DNA of 64,000 nucleotides from Planococcus citri (Eukaryota > Arthropoda > Insecta > Hemiptera > Pseudococcidae), in contig NC_088677.1 of the NCBI RefSeq assembly GCF_950023065.1, positions 17,877,230 through 17,941,229 of the forward strand, written 5' to 3'. Under the pieces are notes generated by a model. It was given only the letters and a program-made list of their open reading frames with translations. It was not told where the DNA came from and made no database searches. Both the position numbers and the translations under genes were made by a program. Below are positions 1-12,135 of the stretch, piece after piece (the stretch's first letter is position 1; each line of letters starts with the position of its first letter).

Positions 1-1640
1 GTTCGCCCTTTTTTTTCTGCATTTTGCCTGGGCTATTAGTGTGAAAGAGTGTTAAAAACAAATTAAAAATATGATGATAAACTGACGGAATTACGAGCCT
101 ATTCTTTTTGAACAACAATAATTTTGGCCTATGTAGAATTACCTCATTCGATTGAGATTGATTTCTACTAATTAATTTTTCAACTCGTGGTATTAAGGTG
201 TTCAAAAAAATTAGAAAAAATGTGTTTAAGTAAATGTTTGAAATGGCTTATGCAGAAATGCTTTTCTAGAAATGCTTCCAGCTAGGATTCATAGGTAAAA
301 GATCTTCAAAGTTTTATCGTCGATACCATCACCAATATGTGGAGACCAGAACCGGCCAAAACATCTCATGAAGTTTCATTGAGCTGTTCTCCTGTCTGCG
401 TAATTTCCTTCGACGACGATTTATCCACTTTACCAAAGAAGTATAATTATTCATTCGAATATTAACAATTACCAAAGAAGTATATTCATTCGAATATTAA
501 CAAACACAATGTAAGTAATCAATTTTTTCAATAATATTTTTGAGTGAAAAGGTTTTTTTTTTGGCAAAGGTGTTCAATTTGTCGTTAGTGCTTCAAGACC
601 AGCAAGTTAATTATTTCATTTACAACGCTTTTCACACAAACTCTGTTAATTTCTATGGTTTTGTAGCTGAAATATCTCTTTAAAAAAGCGAAAATCGATG
701 TAAACGCTTTTTAAAATTGTGGAAAATTTACTGAATTTGCATGAAATGTGTTTAAAAAATGAAGTAAAAATTGAGAAGTAATGCGATGATTGCGAAAAAA
801 ATCGAAAAAGTAACTTCGAAATTGAGAACATTGATAAAATGGGCAAGCGGTAATAGGTACGCACTTGCCCATACCAAAAATTTTATATCACTGGTACTGG
901 TTATATGTTTTGCACCAAACCCCTCGCTGTGAGTTATACCTGGTCTTGAGGTGCTGGTGGCAAACTGAGCTTTTGCGCTATGCTTGCAAAATTTTAGATC
1001 AATTTTACTTTTTTACAAAATTTATCTCAAAAACAAGCCCACATTGATCGACCTGACTTATGTGATAGAGTATTTCATATCTGAAATTGAGTCGTTTGAT
1101 AAAAATTTTAAAAAATTGAGTGAATTGAGTTACAAAAACGAGGACTTCCTCATGCTCACATTGCCTTGAGAGTGGAGGCCTCGTAGATCAATTCGCTCGG
1201 GCCGCAATTCTGGCAGGGTCCTGATGAATACGGTGACAAATTACGTGAATGTGTTTTAAAACACATGGTCCATGGGGCATGTGGTTTAGAAAATCAAAAA
1301 TATCAAAACTATACACATTAACACAAAAAAAAAAAAAAAATGGAAGGTAAGTTTCCTACCTCCTCATGACCCCTCTGGATACCCTGCTTTGTTTACATAT
1401 AAAGTATGTTTTGTATGAGCGGAGTACCTGAAGGCAAAATAAATGTATAAAAGTGAAGTTGAGAGTGTTACTTTTTTTTTTTATCCAATCCGATTTCCTT
1501 CGTTTCCTCGATGGTTCGGCAAAATCATCAGAAGAAATTTCAGGCAGAGGAAGTTCCAAAGGATGGAAAATACAAGTAAAATTTATTCTTTTACTTTCGT
1601 GCATTATATTATATGTTAGTTTTTGGACAGTAGCAACCGT
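1..1640. other. No recognisable gene
   Basis: AT-rich sequence with only short ORFs whose translations look random. A run of 17 A lies near 1325-1341. I see no repeat partner elsewhere in the window and no conserved protein motif. Confidence 0.6.
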
Positions 1641-1742
1641 TGCTTAGTATACGGCTCCCCCGACCATCGTTTGGAAGGGTGCTCGTTGCGTTTCAGCAAT
1701 TGCTCTTGGTGCAACAAACCTGGTCATTGCCTACTTATGTGC
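1641..1742 (+). pseudogene. Retrotransposon gag zinc-knuckle fragment
   Basis: The translated piece shows two gag-type CCHC knuckles in tandem, as in Ty3/gypsy gag proteins. The second is complete (CSWCNKPGHCLLMC, C-x2-C-x4-H-x4-C). In the first, the second Cys position is Tyr. The reading frame stays open to 1874 but the downstream part has no recognisable protease motif (no DTG or DSG). Zinc knuckles of this kind bind genomic RNA during particle assembly. Only about 34 residues are recognisable, no capsid or pol domain is adjacent, so it is a relic. Confidence 0.6.
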
Positions 1743-2208
1743 ATTAATAATATGCAAGAAGTTGCTAATAAGGCAACGAATCGACGTCAAAATCGTACAG
1801 GTAATTTTTCGACGTGTACTTTACTTAGAGCCTGCTCCAGCACATCAACTGGAATAAAAAGCTTAGTAACATAATCTACGGAGACTTCGAATAATGTTTA
1901 TATTTTGAACTATGATAAAACGTATGTAAAAGTACGAAATATCCAAAAGACTGACTCGAATCTGGGACTGGGCTCCTGTCCCTCATTCCCACCGCGTAAG
2001 TTTTTTAAACATCCTCAGACATCAGCAACAGAATACATATTATAATATGTATCGACGTATCGTGCTATTTTCGTTTTACGTTCAGTTTGCTAATAACGTC
2101 ATTGGTTTCCATTCGAGTATCGAAAATAACTGAAAATAATCTGAATTGGTATGGGAGAATTCTCGTTGCTCTTCCCCACTTTTTTGTATGCCTATTGCAT
2201 TTCAATAA

Positions 2209-2385
2209 TTCACAAAAGAAACGCAACAAAAAACTCGAGAGAGTATTGAAGAAATTGAAGAGCAAATTGGCAACCTCTCAGCCACAAATCTCACTATTGC
2301 AGATGAAGTCATCACTGTGAAACATAAATTATTCCCTACCATGATCGATGGAACAGTGTGTACATTTCTCAAAAATGTACATTAA
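2209..2385 (+). pseudogene. Possible transposon-associated protein fragment
   Basis: An open frame of 58 codons preceded by a stop. The first half is charged and helical (glutamate and glutamine rich). The second half has a hydrophobic stretch ending TMIDGTVCTFL. From memory, a similar MIDG-x-VC segment occurs in insect proteins associated with DNA transposons, but I cannot name the family from this piece. There is no start codon and no flanking conserved domain. It overlaps a different open frame (2087-2320) that looks like random sequence. Confidence 0.3.
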
Positions 2386-2892
2386 ATGATCATAAATTTA
2401 ACCACTTTTGTTAATAATATTATAAATGTATTAATTAATTTTTATATATTCTGTTAGGTATAATAAATAATTTGATAATATATTTATTATTTATAAATTC
2501 ATTCAAAAATTATATTAATCAAACAAGGAGTGCATTCGTGCTTTAGCTAAGTATCAACGAAGATGTTACACAAACTTTGGCAAGTCAAACTACGAGATTC
2601 GAAATTTTAGATTTTAGATAACTAGGAAATAAAAGCTACAATTTGTTTTTGATTTGCTGCAACCAATTAAGAAGAGCATCGATGAGTTTCTTTTCGTTTG
2701 TGTCTTTCTGTGTTACCTATTGTTTAAATGTTTAGAGGTAAAATGGGTATGCTCGAGTTGAGTATTTATTGAGGAATCTGAAGTGGTAAGGAATGGTAAT
2801 ATTATTTTGAAAATGGTTGTGAAATTAAATTTCAAACTTATTATTGAATTGAGCATTACTGATTTTTTTTACTATTTTTTTCATTATTTTAG

Positions 2893-3645
2893 AATTGAAT
2901 GTGTTAGGTGAATTGTTATCGGAGATAAATAATCAAGAAAATGAAACGCAAAATCCTCAAGTTGGATCAACCAATGAGGAAGATCCGTCAATTATAACAT
3001 TATCACCTGTAAATTTCGAGAATGATGAGTCAGCACATTTAATTGATGAGTTTGCACCCGTAATTGAAGAGGCTGTACTTACCTGTAATTGACGAGCATG
3101 TTCCAGTAGAAGAACCTGTACCTACATATAATTGATGAGCACGAGGCTGTACCAGTAGATGAGCCTGTACCAATAATTAATGAGCCTGTGCCTGAGCCTG
3201 AGCCAATACTTCAAATTGAATCTGAGCCATCCACATGTTTTTTGGGGGGGGGGGGTCTTTCGAAATGTAGTAAATATTGCAATTTCGAGAGGAGAAAAAA
3301 ATTAAAATAAAGGGGGTTATTATAAATTAAAATGTGGAAAGTTTTAAAACGAACTTGAAAATTTTCAGAGATCTGAAGTGGATAAGATAATTCAGAATTT
3401 TATTCGAAGAAGCGCCTGAAGAACCGAAAGAAGAACCAAAAGAAGAAGTTGTGGGAACAAAAATGAAGAGTCGAATAAGTATAACTAAAATTTTGAAAGG
3501 GGGGAATTTTTTTGATCTAATTTTTACAGTATTTTTTTGTAATTTGATTTAGCTCGCCAGAAAGATTAAATTGGAACAAGAAGAACCGAAAACGCTAAGG
3601 TGATGGGGGCTGGGCGAAATCGCAAGAAGATGAGGTTAATCATCT
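2893..3645 (+). pseudogene. Copy A of the CHFFN/FWAMR gene family (decayed)
   Basis: Exon 2 starts at 2893 after a TTTTAG acceptor in phase 1 and runs to about 3080. It encodes an LGELLSEINNQ start, NETQNP, then an acidic region; the frame closes at 3090. This aligns with exon 2 of the intact copy at 30154 (LGDLLGEINNQ, RETQNP). An exon-3 piece at about 3369 (EVDKIIQNF) matches EVDKLIENLF of the intact copy. Exon 4 starts at 3553 (LARKIKLEQEEPK versus FARKIKLEKEEEEPK) and soon reaches a stop. Exon 4's FWAMR end and exon 5 are not found here. A G-homopolymer at 3242-3255 interrupts the region. The same exon-4 piece recurs at 8348. Confidence 0.6.
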
Positions 3646-3960
3646 TAGAAGAGAGTTGCGAGCTGTTGATATTCAATTCAACTGAATAAAGAAAGATGCA
3701 GTAATGCTCATTGTCAGCGCACTGCTCAGAGAAGCTTGGTAAAATTATTTCATCAACTACATAATTAGTCTGAGCTGAAGTGTGAAGTTGTAAGTAGGTA
3801 AGTAATTAATGTGATTCCTTGATTTTAAAATTCACAAATTTGCATAATACAGTACATACATTCTGAACCCAGTTACGGTTGTCCATTCTACCATTTTGGG
3901 GCAATTTTCACTATTTTGTAACTCAATTAATTATTAAGTCAAACTTATTTCGAAATTATA
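3553..3960 (+). repeat. Segment duplicated at 8344-8850 (copy 1)
   Basis: From the exon-4 acceptor of family copy A through sequence ending near TTTGTAACT, this stretch matches 8344-8850 closely, including GAGAGTTGCGAGCTGTTGAT and a gtaagtaattaatgtg block. The second copy carries about 65 extra bases around 8735-8800. It is a local duplication of a gene tail rather than a transposon with terminal repeats. Confidence 0.7.
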
Positions 3961-4261
3961 ATATGTACATTTCAATTAATAAGGCACCCTTTAAAAAACC
4001 AAAACTTTCGAAAAAAGAAAATTCAACCGAATACGAATATTTTCGATCCTAAATTATGTTGGTCCTAAAAAGCTATCAATCTGTTCCTCATAAATGCTCG
4101 GATCAGCAATGTGAAGTCAACAATTGGTGCAAAAACTCGATCATTTTGGACATTGCTGAATTTAGAAAATTTATAAGGATTTATTTTTCCATAAAAACCT
4201 CATTCGAGACGGGCATCGACAACGATTTCTTTGAAAAGCTTGCTTACCTACTTATTAATAA

Positions 4262-4633
4262 ATTCAAATTCATTTTTGTGAACTGGAAGAATCTACACCT
4301 AAAGAAATCAGTGCTGTTGAAAAATTCGAAAATGAATTGCGAGCATATTTTCAAAATGAAACTTTCGAAAGTTCAACGATGGACATTTTTCAGTTTTGGT
4401 TGGAAAAAAGTGATAAGTACCCATCACTAATAAACGTTGTGATCGCTATGTTGAGTGTTCCAGGGACAGAAGTCAGTGTAGAAAGATTGTTTTCCTCTGC
4501 TCATTTCATGCTGAACCCTCACCGCAATAAACTTTTGGGAATAACATTGGATAATATTTCGATTCTGAAGAACAACTTAGTATTAATTACTGAAGATTTC
4601 ATGAAGAAAGTTATCGATAGTTTAAAAACTTGA
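4262..4633 (+). pseudogene. hAT transposase C-terminal (dimerisation) domain fragment
   Basis: The frame opens right after two stops at 4256-4261 and runs 123 codons to TGA at 4631. It contains the hAT C-terminal dimerisation signature: an FQFWLEK segment (about residues 43-49), then LSVPGTEVSVERLFSSA with the SxERxFS core, and the downstream NPHRNKL and NISILKNNL helices. In hAT transposases this domain mediates oligomerisation of the DDE enzyme. The N-terminal zinc finger and the catalytic D, D and E are absent upstream. The ORF at 4056-4430 overlaps in another frame and shows no hAT motif. An unrelated hAT N-terminal piece lies at 44852. Confidence 0.8.
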
Positions 4634-4689
4634 TACCTCTACCTAAGTACTTATTTTTTTACTCTAGTTATGTTTTCATTGCTGTTCTA

Positions 4690-5440
4690 TTTTATTAATT
4701 TTTCGTTCCTAGTATACTACGTAAGTCGATCATTCGTTGATGTTTTGGTAAAGCGCAACTCCCCTCCTCCTCCATCGGTGACAACTGACAAATCACTGGA
4801 AATTTGGCGTATTTTTTATTTCTTCAATTTCGATAAGCTATTTTGTGATTTGAACTCAAATAATTTTTATGGCGATTTGGGAAAAAAATGTTTCAAGTGG
4901 CTTGAATTGAAACTTTGCGAGAATTCTTAATATTTCGACTAGAGATGGGGCAATTCGAATCGCGGATCAATCTGATTCATTTTTTTTTTTTTTTTTTGAA
5001 TCGCCCCATTTCTGATTTTGACAGAAATGTTTATGAGTATTATTTGAGGTATTGGAGTTGAAGTATCTTGGGGTTGAGGTTGACTGATGGATAATTTTCC
5101 TTCAATAGTGCCTTCTAGTCTTGTGTTCATCACGTTTCTGTTTTATTTCTAAATGTAAGTTTTTTCTTGTTTTTCGTTCCTAGTATACTAAGTTAATCAT
5201 TCCTTGATGTTTTGGTTAAGCGTACTCCCCCCCTCCTCATTTGATTCGCGAAAGGTTGGATTACGTTTTTATGGGGTTTTTGAAGAGGTGACAGTCATGC
5301 AACCTACCATGAAACTTTGCAAGAATTTCTAATATTTTGACCAAAATGTTTAGTATTATCTGAGGTGTCTTGGAGTTGAGGTTGGCTGATGGATATATTT
5401 TTTTTATTTTTCAACAGTGATTCGAATTGAATTTTCAATG
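4690..5440. repeat. Imperfect direct duplication of about 0.3-0.45 kb
   Basis: The block near 4705-5100 (TTCCTAGTATACTA, TTGATGTTTTGGT, a C-rich stretch, GAAACTTTGC, GAGGTTG-CTGATGGATA) recurs in the same order at 5171-5400. The first copy is enlarged by a small inverted insertion at about 4944-5018, where ATGGGGCAATTCGAATC and GAATCGCCCCAT flank a T run. No coding potential is seen. Confidence 0.6.
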
Positions 5441-5691
5441 ATTGGTACCAACCATGTCCCCTTTCCCAAAAATGCAACCTTAATTTAACGTTTTTTTGCG
5501 AGTGGGTATGAGTCGAAGTAAGATAGGCATTTTGTTGTTTTGTGAGTTTTTACTATAAGGTTTCCTTTTTTTTCTAGTTTTTCTGGTTTCTACTTTTTTT
5601 TTGAAAGTGGCCATTAGTCAAAATGTCAAAATAGAACTAATAGTCATTTGTTTTATATTTTTCAAGTCGTAAAACCAAAAGCTAAAGCTAA

Positions 5692-7588
5692 TAGTCCGGC
5701 ATATGACAATAGGAGTAATTGCACCCCCCCCCCCCCGCCGATCCTCCGGGACAACTTTTATCTTGAAGGGGACATCCCAAGGAACATTTTAAAGCAAAGT
5801 TGCCAAAAAAAAAGTTGGCCTTACTTACAAAATGGCGGCCATTTTGATTGACAGGTCAGCCGAAATCGCAGATTTTGCGTTTTAACATGGGACTTGCACG
5901 AACTTTTTCAAACTTTACAAAGGTAGATCGAAAGATCATGCAAACATTTATCACCTGTCAAAATTTCAAGTGCTAAAGTGCGTTTTTCGATTTTTGGTGA
6001 ATTTTCGAAAATCGAATTTAGGCCAAGAATGAGGGAAAAAATCAAAATTTTACCAAATTGACTTAGAAAGCTAAAATTTGGGATATACCCTATTTTCGAC
6101 ATGCCAAATCGATTGGAAACGGTTTCAACCAGTTTTGAGCAGTTCTGGAGCCTCCAGCAAATTTTTGAAACTCGAAATTATCACAAAATTCCATAAAATT
6201 GGAGTTGTAAAGCTAAAATTTATTCTAAAAACTAATTTCAATACGCTACGAAGTACTGCAGATGAATTTCAAGTCGTTTTGGAGCCTCCAGCGACTTTTT
6301 GAAAATTCCTGAAACCTCCAGCAGATTTTTGAAACTTTAAATTTTCACAAAATTTCATCAAATGGAGATGGAAAGCTGAAATTTACTGTACACTCCATTT
6401 TTAACACCCTCTGAAGATGACTACAGGTGGGTTCAAGTCATTTTAGGGCCTCCAGCGACTTTTTTGAAAATTACTGGAGCCTCCAGTAGACTTTTTAAAC
6501 TTGAAATTTCCCGCAACATTAATTCATCAAATGGAGTTGGCAAGCTGAAATTTACTTCGCAGACTACATAGTGGTTTCAAATGGTTTTGAAGCTTCCAGC
6601 TACTTTTAGGAAATTTCAATTTTCCAAAAAAAGTCATACAACCTTTCAAAAAGTTGCTGGAGGCTCCAAAACGACTTGAAATTCACCAGCAGTCAACTAC
6701 CGTATGGTATTGAAATTAGTTTGCAGAATGAATTTCGACTTTCCATCTTGGTTTGATAAAATTTTGGGGAAATTTCAAGTTTCAAAAATCTACTGGAGGC
6801 TCCAGTAATTTTCAAAAAAGTTGTTGGAGGCTCTAAAATGACTTGAAATCCACCAGAAGTCGTTTTCAGAGTGTGTTAAAATTGGTGTGTAGAGTAAATT
6901 TCAGCTTTCCATCTCCATTTGATGAAATTTTGTGAAAATTTAAAGTTTCAAAAATCTGCTGGAGGCTTCAGGAATTTTCAAAAAGTCGGTGGAGGATCCA
7001 AAACGAACTGAAATTCACCTGCAGTACTTCGTAGCGTATTGAAATTAGTTTTTAGAATAAATTTCAGCTTTACAACTCCAATTTGATGGAATTTTGTGAT
7101 GATTTCGAGTTTTAAAAATCTGCTGGAGGCTCCAGAGCTGCTCAAAACTGGTTGAAACCGTTTCCAATCGATTTGGCATGTCGAAAATAGGGTATATCCC
7201 AAATTTTAGCTTTCTGAGTCAATTTGGTAAAATTTTGATTTTTTTCCCTCATTTTTGGCCTAAATTCGATTTTCAAAAATTCACCAAAAATCGAAAAACG
7301 CACTTTAGCACTTGAAATTTTGACAGGTGATAAATGTTTGCATGATCTTTCGATCTACCTTTGTAAAGTTTGAAAAAGTTCGTGCAAGTCCTATGTTAAA
7401 ACGCAAAATCTGCGATTTCGGCTGACCTGTCAATCAAAATGGCCGCCATTTTGTAAGTAAGGCCAACTTTTTTTTTGGCAACTTTGCTTTAAAATGTTCC
7501 TTAGGATGTCCCCTTTAAGAAAAAAGTTGTCCCGGAGGATCGGCGGGGGGGGGGGGTGCAATTACTCCTATTGTCATATGCCGGACTA
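5692..7588. mobile_element. 1.9 kb palindromic (foldback/MITE-like) element
   Basis: Nearly the whole element is an inverted repeat with arms of about 940 bases centred near 6640. The ends read TA-GTCCGGCATATGACAAT and the complement ending in TA, suggesting a TA target duplication as for Tc1/mariner-type MITEs. A poly-C/poly-G tract of 11-13 bases sits about 35 bases inside each end. Inside each arm a unit of about 160-180 bases is repeated imperfectly (hallmark GGAGCCTCCAGC, then CATCAAATGGAG, then ATTTCAATAC). The two 74-codon ORFs at 6078-6302 (+) and 6978-7202 (-) are the same sequence on opposite arms and are not genes. No transposase is present. Confidence 0.85.
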
Positions 7589-7859
7589 AAATGATGATTA
7601 CCTACACTTACCTATTTTCAATTTTGTTTTATTTTTTATCAGCTCATGTGATCTTTTCTAGTTTTCTCTAGTAATCTGAGTCTCTTTGATTTAAGTATAA
7701 ATTGTTGAATGAAATACAAGAAAAAACGAACTGTCATTTTTATTTTTCAATTTTTATTGTGTAAAATTACTCGTTTGAAACATATACCTATTTTAAAAAA
7801 TGAAATAATGGAAAAGTGCAGAAGATGTTTAAAAAAACATGTTTCAAACAGGGTTTGCT

Positions 7860-8260
7860 TCAAAACATCCAAATCCAAACTCTGAAAACAAGTGCCTGGC
7901 TACCAGAAATCTCAAAGTTTTTTCATTATTTCACTAATTAGAGCGAAAACTAGTACGAACCAAAAAGAACCAGGAGAACCGGAACGAATTGAAGAGGTGT
8001 TCTTATTGGTGGAACCACCAGCAGAACCAGCAAAACATCAAAGGAGAATCAAAAAGAACAACCAGAACCGTTTGAGTAAGAAAAAAATTGAGAACCATTT
8101 TGGAAGAACAATGTGAAAGGTACCTTTTGGAACCAAAACACACCTGTTTCAAAGCCACAACTGGGAACCTTTTGAGAACCGAAACCAGAACCACTTATTT
8201 TCAAAGGTTGTGAAAACCACAACCATCACAACCAATTCAAATCCAAACGGTTTTCAACAC
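7860..8260. other. GAACC-rich low-complexity stretch
   Basis: About 350 bases crowded with AGAACC/GGAACC and AAACC motifs, bracketed by ATCCAAATCCAAAC and TTCAAATCCAAAC. The ORFs on both strands here are products of this bias. A similar GGAACTTTT-rich stretch lies at 63730-63830. I assign no function. Confidence 0.4.
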
Positions 8261-8343
8261 TGCTAATTTTGAAGGGGAGAGAGGGGATTTTTTGGTGTAA
8301 TTGTTCATGTAATTTCTACAGTATTTTCTTTTTGTAATTTAAT

Positions 8344-8850
8344 TTAGCTCGCCAGATAGATTAAATTGGAACAAGAAGCATACGGTGATAGGGGCTGGGC
8401 GAAATCCCAAGATCGTGGTTGCTCTGCACAATCCCCTTAGAGCAAGTTCTAGGTTATATTTTCCATAATATGAATGCTTTTCATTTCACTTATAGATGAG
8501 GTAAGTCAACTTAGAGGAGAGTTGCGAGCTGTTGATAAGTATTCAATTCAACTGAATATAGAAAGACGTAGTAGTCCTTTTTGTATCCGTGATGCTCAGA
8601 AACGCTTAGCAAACGTGTAGGACGTAAGTCTGAGCTGAAGTCCAAGTTGTAAGTAAGTAATTAATGTGATTCCTTGATTTTAAAATTCATAAATTTGCAT
8701 AATACATACATACATTCTGAACCCAGTTACGAGTACCTAAACCACAACTAGTAAAGAAAATGGAGATATAAAAAGTTTCTCCTTTTCCCTTTAATTTTAT
8801 AACAGTTGTCCATTTTACCATTTGGGGCAATTTTCACTATTTTGTAACTG
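8344..8850 (+). repeat. Segment duplicated from 3553-3960 (copy 2), with family exon-4 relic
   Basis: It begins with the same acceptor and exon-4 start as family copy A (LAR then IKLEQE), but the codon after LAR is TAG, so this copy is dead. It then follows copy A through GAGAGTTGCGAGCTGTTGAT to the block ending near TTTGTAACT. Confidence 0.7.
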
Positions 8851-9060
8851 AAATAAAAAACACAAGTTTTATTTGTACAGTTAATTTTTTCGTCGTTCTA
8901 TTTGGTAGATCGGTTACAAAACAATTTTTCCTACTATTTTCCCAACCAGTTAGGTTTTCTACCAGATGAGATGGTCTCGATGTAGGCCTATTTATGCCAT
9001 ATCCGTCATTCGTTCAAACAGAGACTAGAAAACACTGCATTGGTCTCAGTTTAATTACTC

Positions 9061-9665
9061 TATACAGGGTGTTAAATAAATCGTGGGCAATAATTTCACA
9101 TTAGATGCAACTCGAGTAGACGAACAAAAAACGTTATTATGATAAGTTGCCTATCTTGTAAAATGAAGGCGCTACGTGCTCCACAAAACTGGAAATTTAC
9201 GAATTTTGAAAAATTCATCAAAAATAAGAAAACGTTTGAATCATTCAAGTGATGCCCCAAACCCATAGTACTCGAGTGGACGAACAAAAACAGTTATTAT
9301 GACCAATTGCCTATCTTCAAAATTGAAGGGGCCAGCACAATTTCAAAATTCAAATTTGGGGCACTCAAAATTTGGAAATTTTGAATCAGGTTTGCCCCTT
9401 CAATTTTGAAGATAGGCAATTGGTCATAATAACTGTTTTTGTTCGTCCACTCGAGTACTATGGGTTAGGGGCATCACTTGAATGATTCAAACGTTTTCTT
9501 ATTTTTGATGAATTTTTCAAAATTCGTAAATTTCCAGTTTTGTGGAGCACGTAGCGCCTTCATTTTACAAGATAGGCAACTTATCATAATAACGTTTTTT
9601 GATCGTCTACTCGAGTTGCATCTATTGTGAAATTATTGCCCACGATTCATTTAACACCCTGTATA
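9061..9665. mobile_element. 0.6 kb palindromic MITE ending in ACAGGGTGTT
   Basis: Terminal inverted repeats begin TATACAGGGTGTTAAATAAA and end with the complement at 9665. The inverted homology continues through the whole element to a centre near 9363. A second internal inverted motif (ACTCGAGT...GACGAACAAAAA) appears twice per arm. The flanking TA dinucleotides fit TA insertion. The ORF at 9096-9287 (-) lies inside an arm and is not a gene. Confidence 0.8.
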
Positions 9666-11000
9666 TATAAAACTTGTACACATGTACTAAAGATGGGTAA
9701 GAAAAAAAAGTTACTGTTACAAAACAAACATTAATTCGTTCATTCATTCATATGTAGAAGAAACCACCTTTTAATATAATAGAAACACATGTGAACCATT
9801 TGCATACACTGCCAACTCACATCGCTGGTAAATTGAACGTTTCAAAAATCTGTAGTGCAACCAATCTCCACTGTTCTCACGCGTCCTCGAAGGTCTGTTG
9901 GTCACCTGTTCGCCCCATTTTCAACTTATATTTATCCATAACCACCTTATTTTGTATTTGTATTTAATATTGATCATGTCCCATTGGTACGATCGTAGAA
10001 AAGAAGTAACAATAGAAATTCAACGATTAAATACGATCAACCAACTTAATCCGGATCTAAGTTGAAATTAATATAATTAAAATAAAACAACAGAGTACTA
10101 ACAGTTCTCTGCCATTTTTTCAGTTCAAATCACCAATGAAAAAGAGAACTAACTAGGCATGCAATCCAGTAACAATCACTACGAGCTTTATAGTATTCCA
10201 TTCATTTACATACATTGTGGCTATAGCAATAATTGTATAATCCTAAAAATGAAAACCCCGTTCCAGATAAATATCCCACACTTAACATTGACAACGTCTT
10301 CAACTCCTCAGGAAATGCTTAATTTTTCACAACTCTAATCTCGCTTCTGCCTTCCACCAAATTCCATCTATTATATGTATAAAGGGAAGTTCGAAATTCT
10401 TTGTCACAGCATCACGGCTAAACGGCTGGATAAAAACGGCTGAAATTTTGACCGTAGACTCCCGTCATGGTGTAGATGGCCCACTGGACATTCGATTTCC
10501 AAAATTTTGCCTCAAAAAGCTACAATCGAGCTTCAAAGTTTTATGACGTCACGGAGATGACGTCATCAAGAGCTTTCATTTCACCTCCGAATATTTCCGA
10601 TTTGCCAAGCATTTTAAGAAATCATCTAAGCTTCCATTTTTAACATATTTACAGAATAAGAGATCAAAGGTGGATCTATTCCTGAAGAAACTCGAAAAGT
10701 ATGGGTGAACTCATTGGCCAATCATATCTCTTCAACTTCAATTTTTTTTTTCACTTAGTCACTTTGAAATTTTTACTCCTTGCATAAAAATCATTTCAAA
10801 AACAGGAAATTTGGTAAGTCCTTTTTTTTTTTTTTTTTTTTTTTAAATTTTGAGGATTGTTTGGCTCAGCCCCATGTACCGCAAGGAAGGTCAGCATTTC
10901 TGAGTAGTATCCCTTTTGAAGTAGAATTCCTCATTAATTTTGGTCAAAATCCAGGGCATGTTTTTTTTAAATTTGGTAAGTCTATGTAGTGGAAGGAAAC
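9666..11000. other. No recognisable gene; paired CRE-like octamers
   Basis: AT-rich sequence without convincing exons. Two copies of the palindromic octamer TGACGTCA lie at 10544-10551 and 10558-10565, fourteen bases apart. A run of about 20 T sits at 10820-10843. Nothing else is recognised. Confidence 0.5.
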
Positions 11001-11176
11001 TAAATAAATACTTTAGCGATCCTACACATGGCCCCCGGGGCTTCATGTGTAGGATAACTGATGGTCCTCTGGAACCTTGTAGTTCGTATTCATGCTGGTT
11101 TTTTTTTGGATATTATTATTTTTTGTTTTTATTTTCGTTTTTGTTATGTTGGTTTCGTCTTTTTCATTTTTTTTGT

Positions 11177-11572
11177 TTATGTCATAAAATTTGTGACATC
11201 AATGGGGTATTTTGAAAAAATTACATCGTAACAAAACTGAGTTGTAGGGACTGGTACAAAATAAATATGTATGTGAATATCTAGACAAAAGTAAATTTTC
11301 TTGATTAATGGTTCAATATCGTAAATGCTGTCCGTGGGTGCTTTGCTGAGGGGTCCATATGGGATGATTTGAATTTTTTTGGTTGGGTCCCATTGTAATT
11401 TATTCGTGCAGAATACGGTTGTGTCTTCGCCTTCTTGTAAGTAAAAATATATCATACACATGATGTGTTTTTTGCAAGACAGGCTCAACTCATGTACTTG
11501 ATTCATCTTTAAAAGAAAAAAAATTTGATGATTATACATATTAAAAAAACTTAGTCTAAGAATTAAGCTCAT
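11177..11572 (-). CDS. Unrecognised open frame on the minus strand (uncertain)
   Basis: A 131-codon frame without stops. The stretch after a possible internal acceptor at about 11440 (EGEDTTVFCTNKLQWDPTKK and on through IIPYGPLSKAPTDSIYDIEP) looks protein-like, while the last 40 codons do not. The plus strand is also protein-like over 11300-11440, with one TAA, and ends at a perfect GTAAGT donor at 11439, so the coding strand is undecided. No family is recognised. Confidence 0.25.
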   Translation of the reverse strand: MSLILRLSFFNMYNHQIFFLLKMNQVHELSLSCKKHIMCMIYFYLQEGEDTTVFCTNKLQWDPTKKIQIIPYGPLSKAPTDSIYDIEPLIKKIYFCLDIHIHIYFVPVPTTQFCYDVIFSKYPIDVTNFMT

Positions 11573-11997
11573 AAATGAAAAAAAATGTTATAAGCTCTGA
11601 AAAATAAGTCATTTTGTCATTGTTGAATTTCTTCTGGTGGTTTTTCCTGAATGAAAATTATATTAACAATGGGTTATAAGTTCAATATCAAATAATTTGA
11701 AGTGTTTTCGTCATAGATTTGGGTATTTATTTCAAAAGGAAAGTGATTTTCGTAATTTCATGGGAATTACCAGATAATTTTATGCATTTTGCGTCAAGTG
11801 TTACGTATTTTTTTTCGAAAAAATAATGATATTGGTAATTTCCATGTAAATTATCAATAAAATTTCAAATATAATTGTGAAGTGGTTATTTCGCGGTAAT
11901 TACCGCAATAACACCGGTTCGTTGCGGGTTCCAGTGTCACAAAACAGCTGTTTCAAGATCATAATCGTGGGTGAAATTTTTTTTGCTGAGTTTGCAG

Positions 11998-12135
11998 ATT
12001 CAGCAGAAAAAAATTCCTCAGGTAGGTAAATTAATTCATATCGTTGTCTTTCTTGCAATAATAACAGTCATCTTATGTGTTTTTAGCAGAAATCGTGTTC
12101 AAGAAGAAAAAAAATGGAAGCCAGCAATGAAAATA
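11998..12135 (+). other. Two possible micro-exons upstream of the 12.5 kb gene
   Basis: A 24-base open piece (IQQKKIPQ) at 11998-12021 is bounded by TTTGCAG and GTAGGT, and a 49-base piece (SCSRRKKMEASNEN) at 12087-12135 by TTTTAG and GTAAGTAAT. Both have good splice signals and the second contains an ATG in a favourable context. The phases do not obviously join to the exon at 12505, so linkage is only a suggestion. Confidence 0.3.

Noticed and set aside
4056..4430. 124-codon ORF upstream of the hAT fragment as part of the transposase
   Set aside because: It overlaps the true hAT frame out of phase and shows none of the expected motifs.
6078..7202. Two nearly identical 74-codon ORFs on opposite strands
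   Set aside because: They are the two arms of the same palindrome; the translation has no motif.
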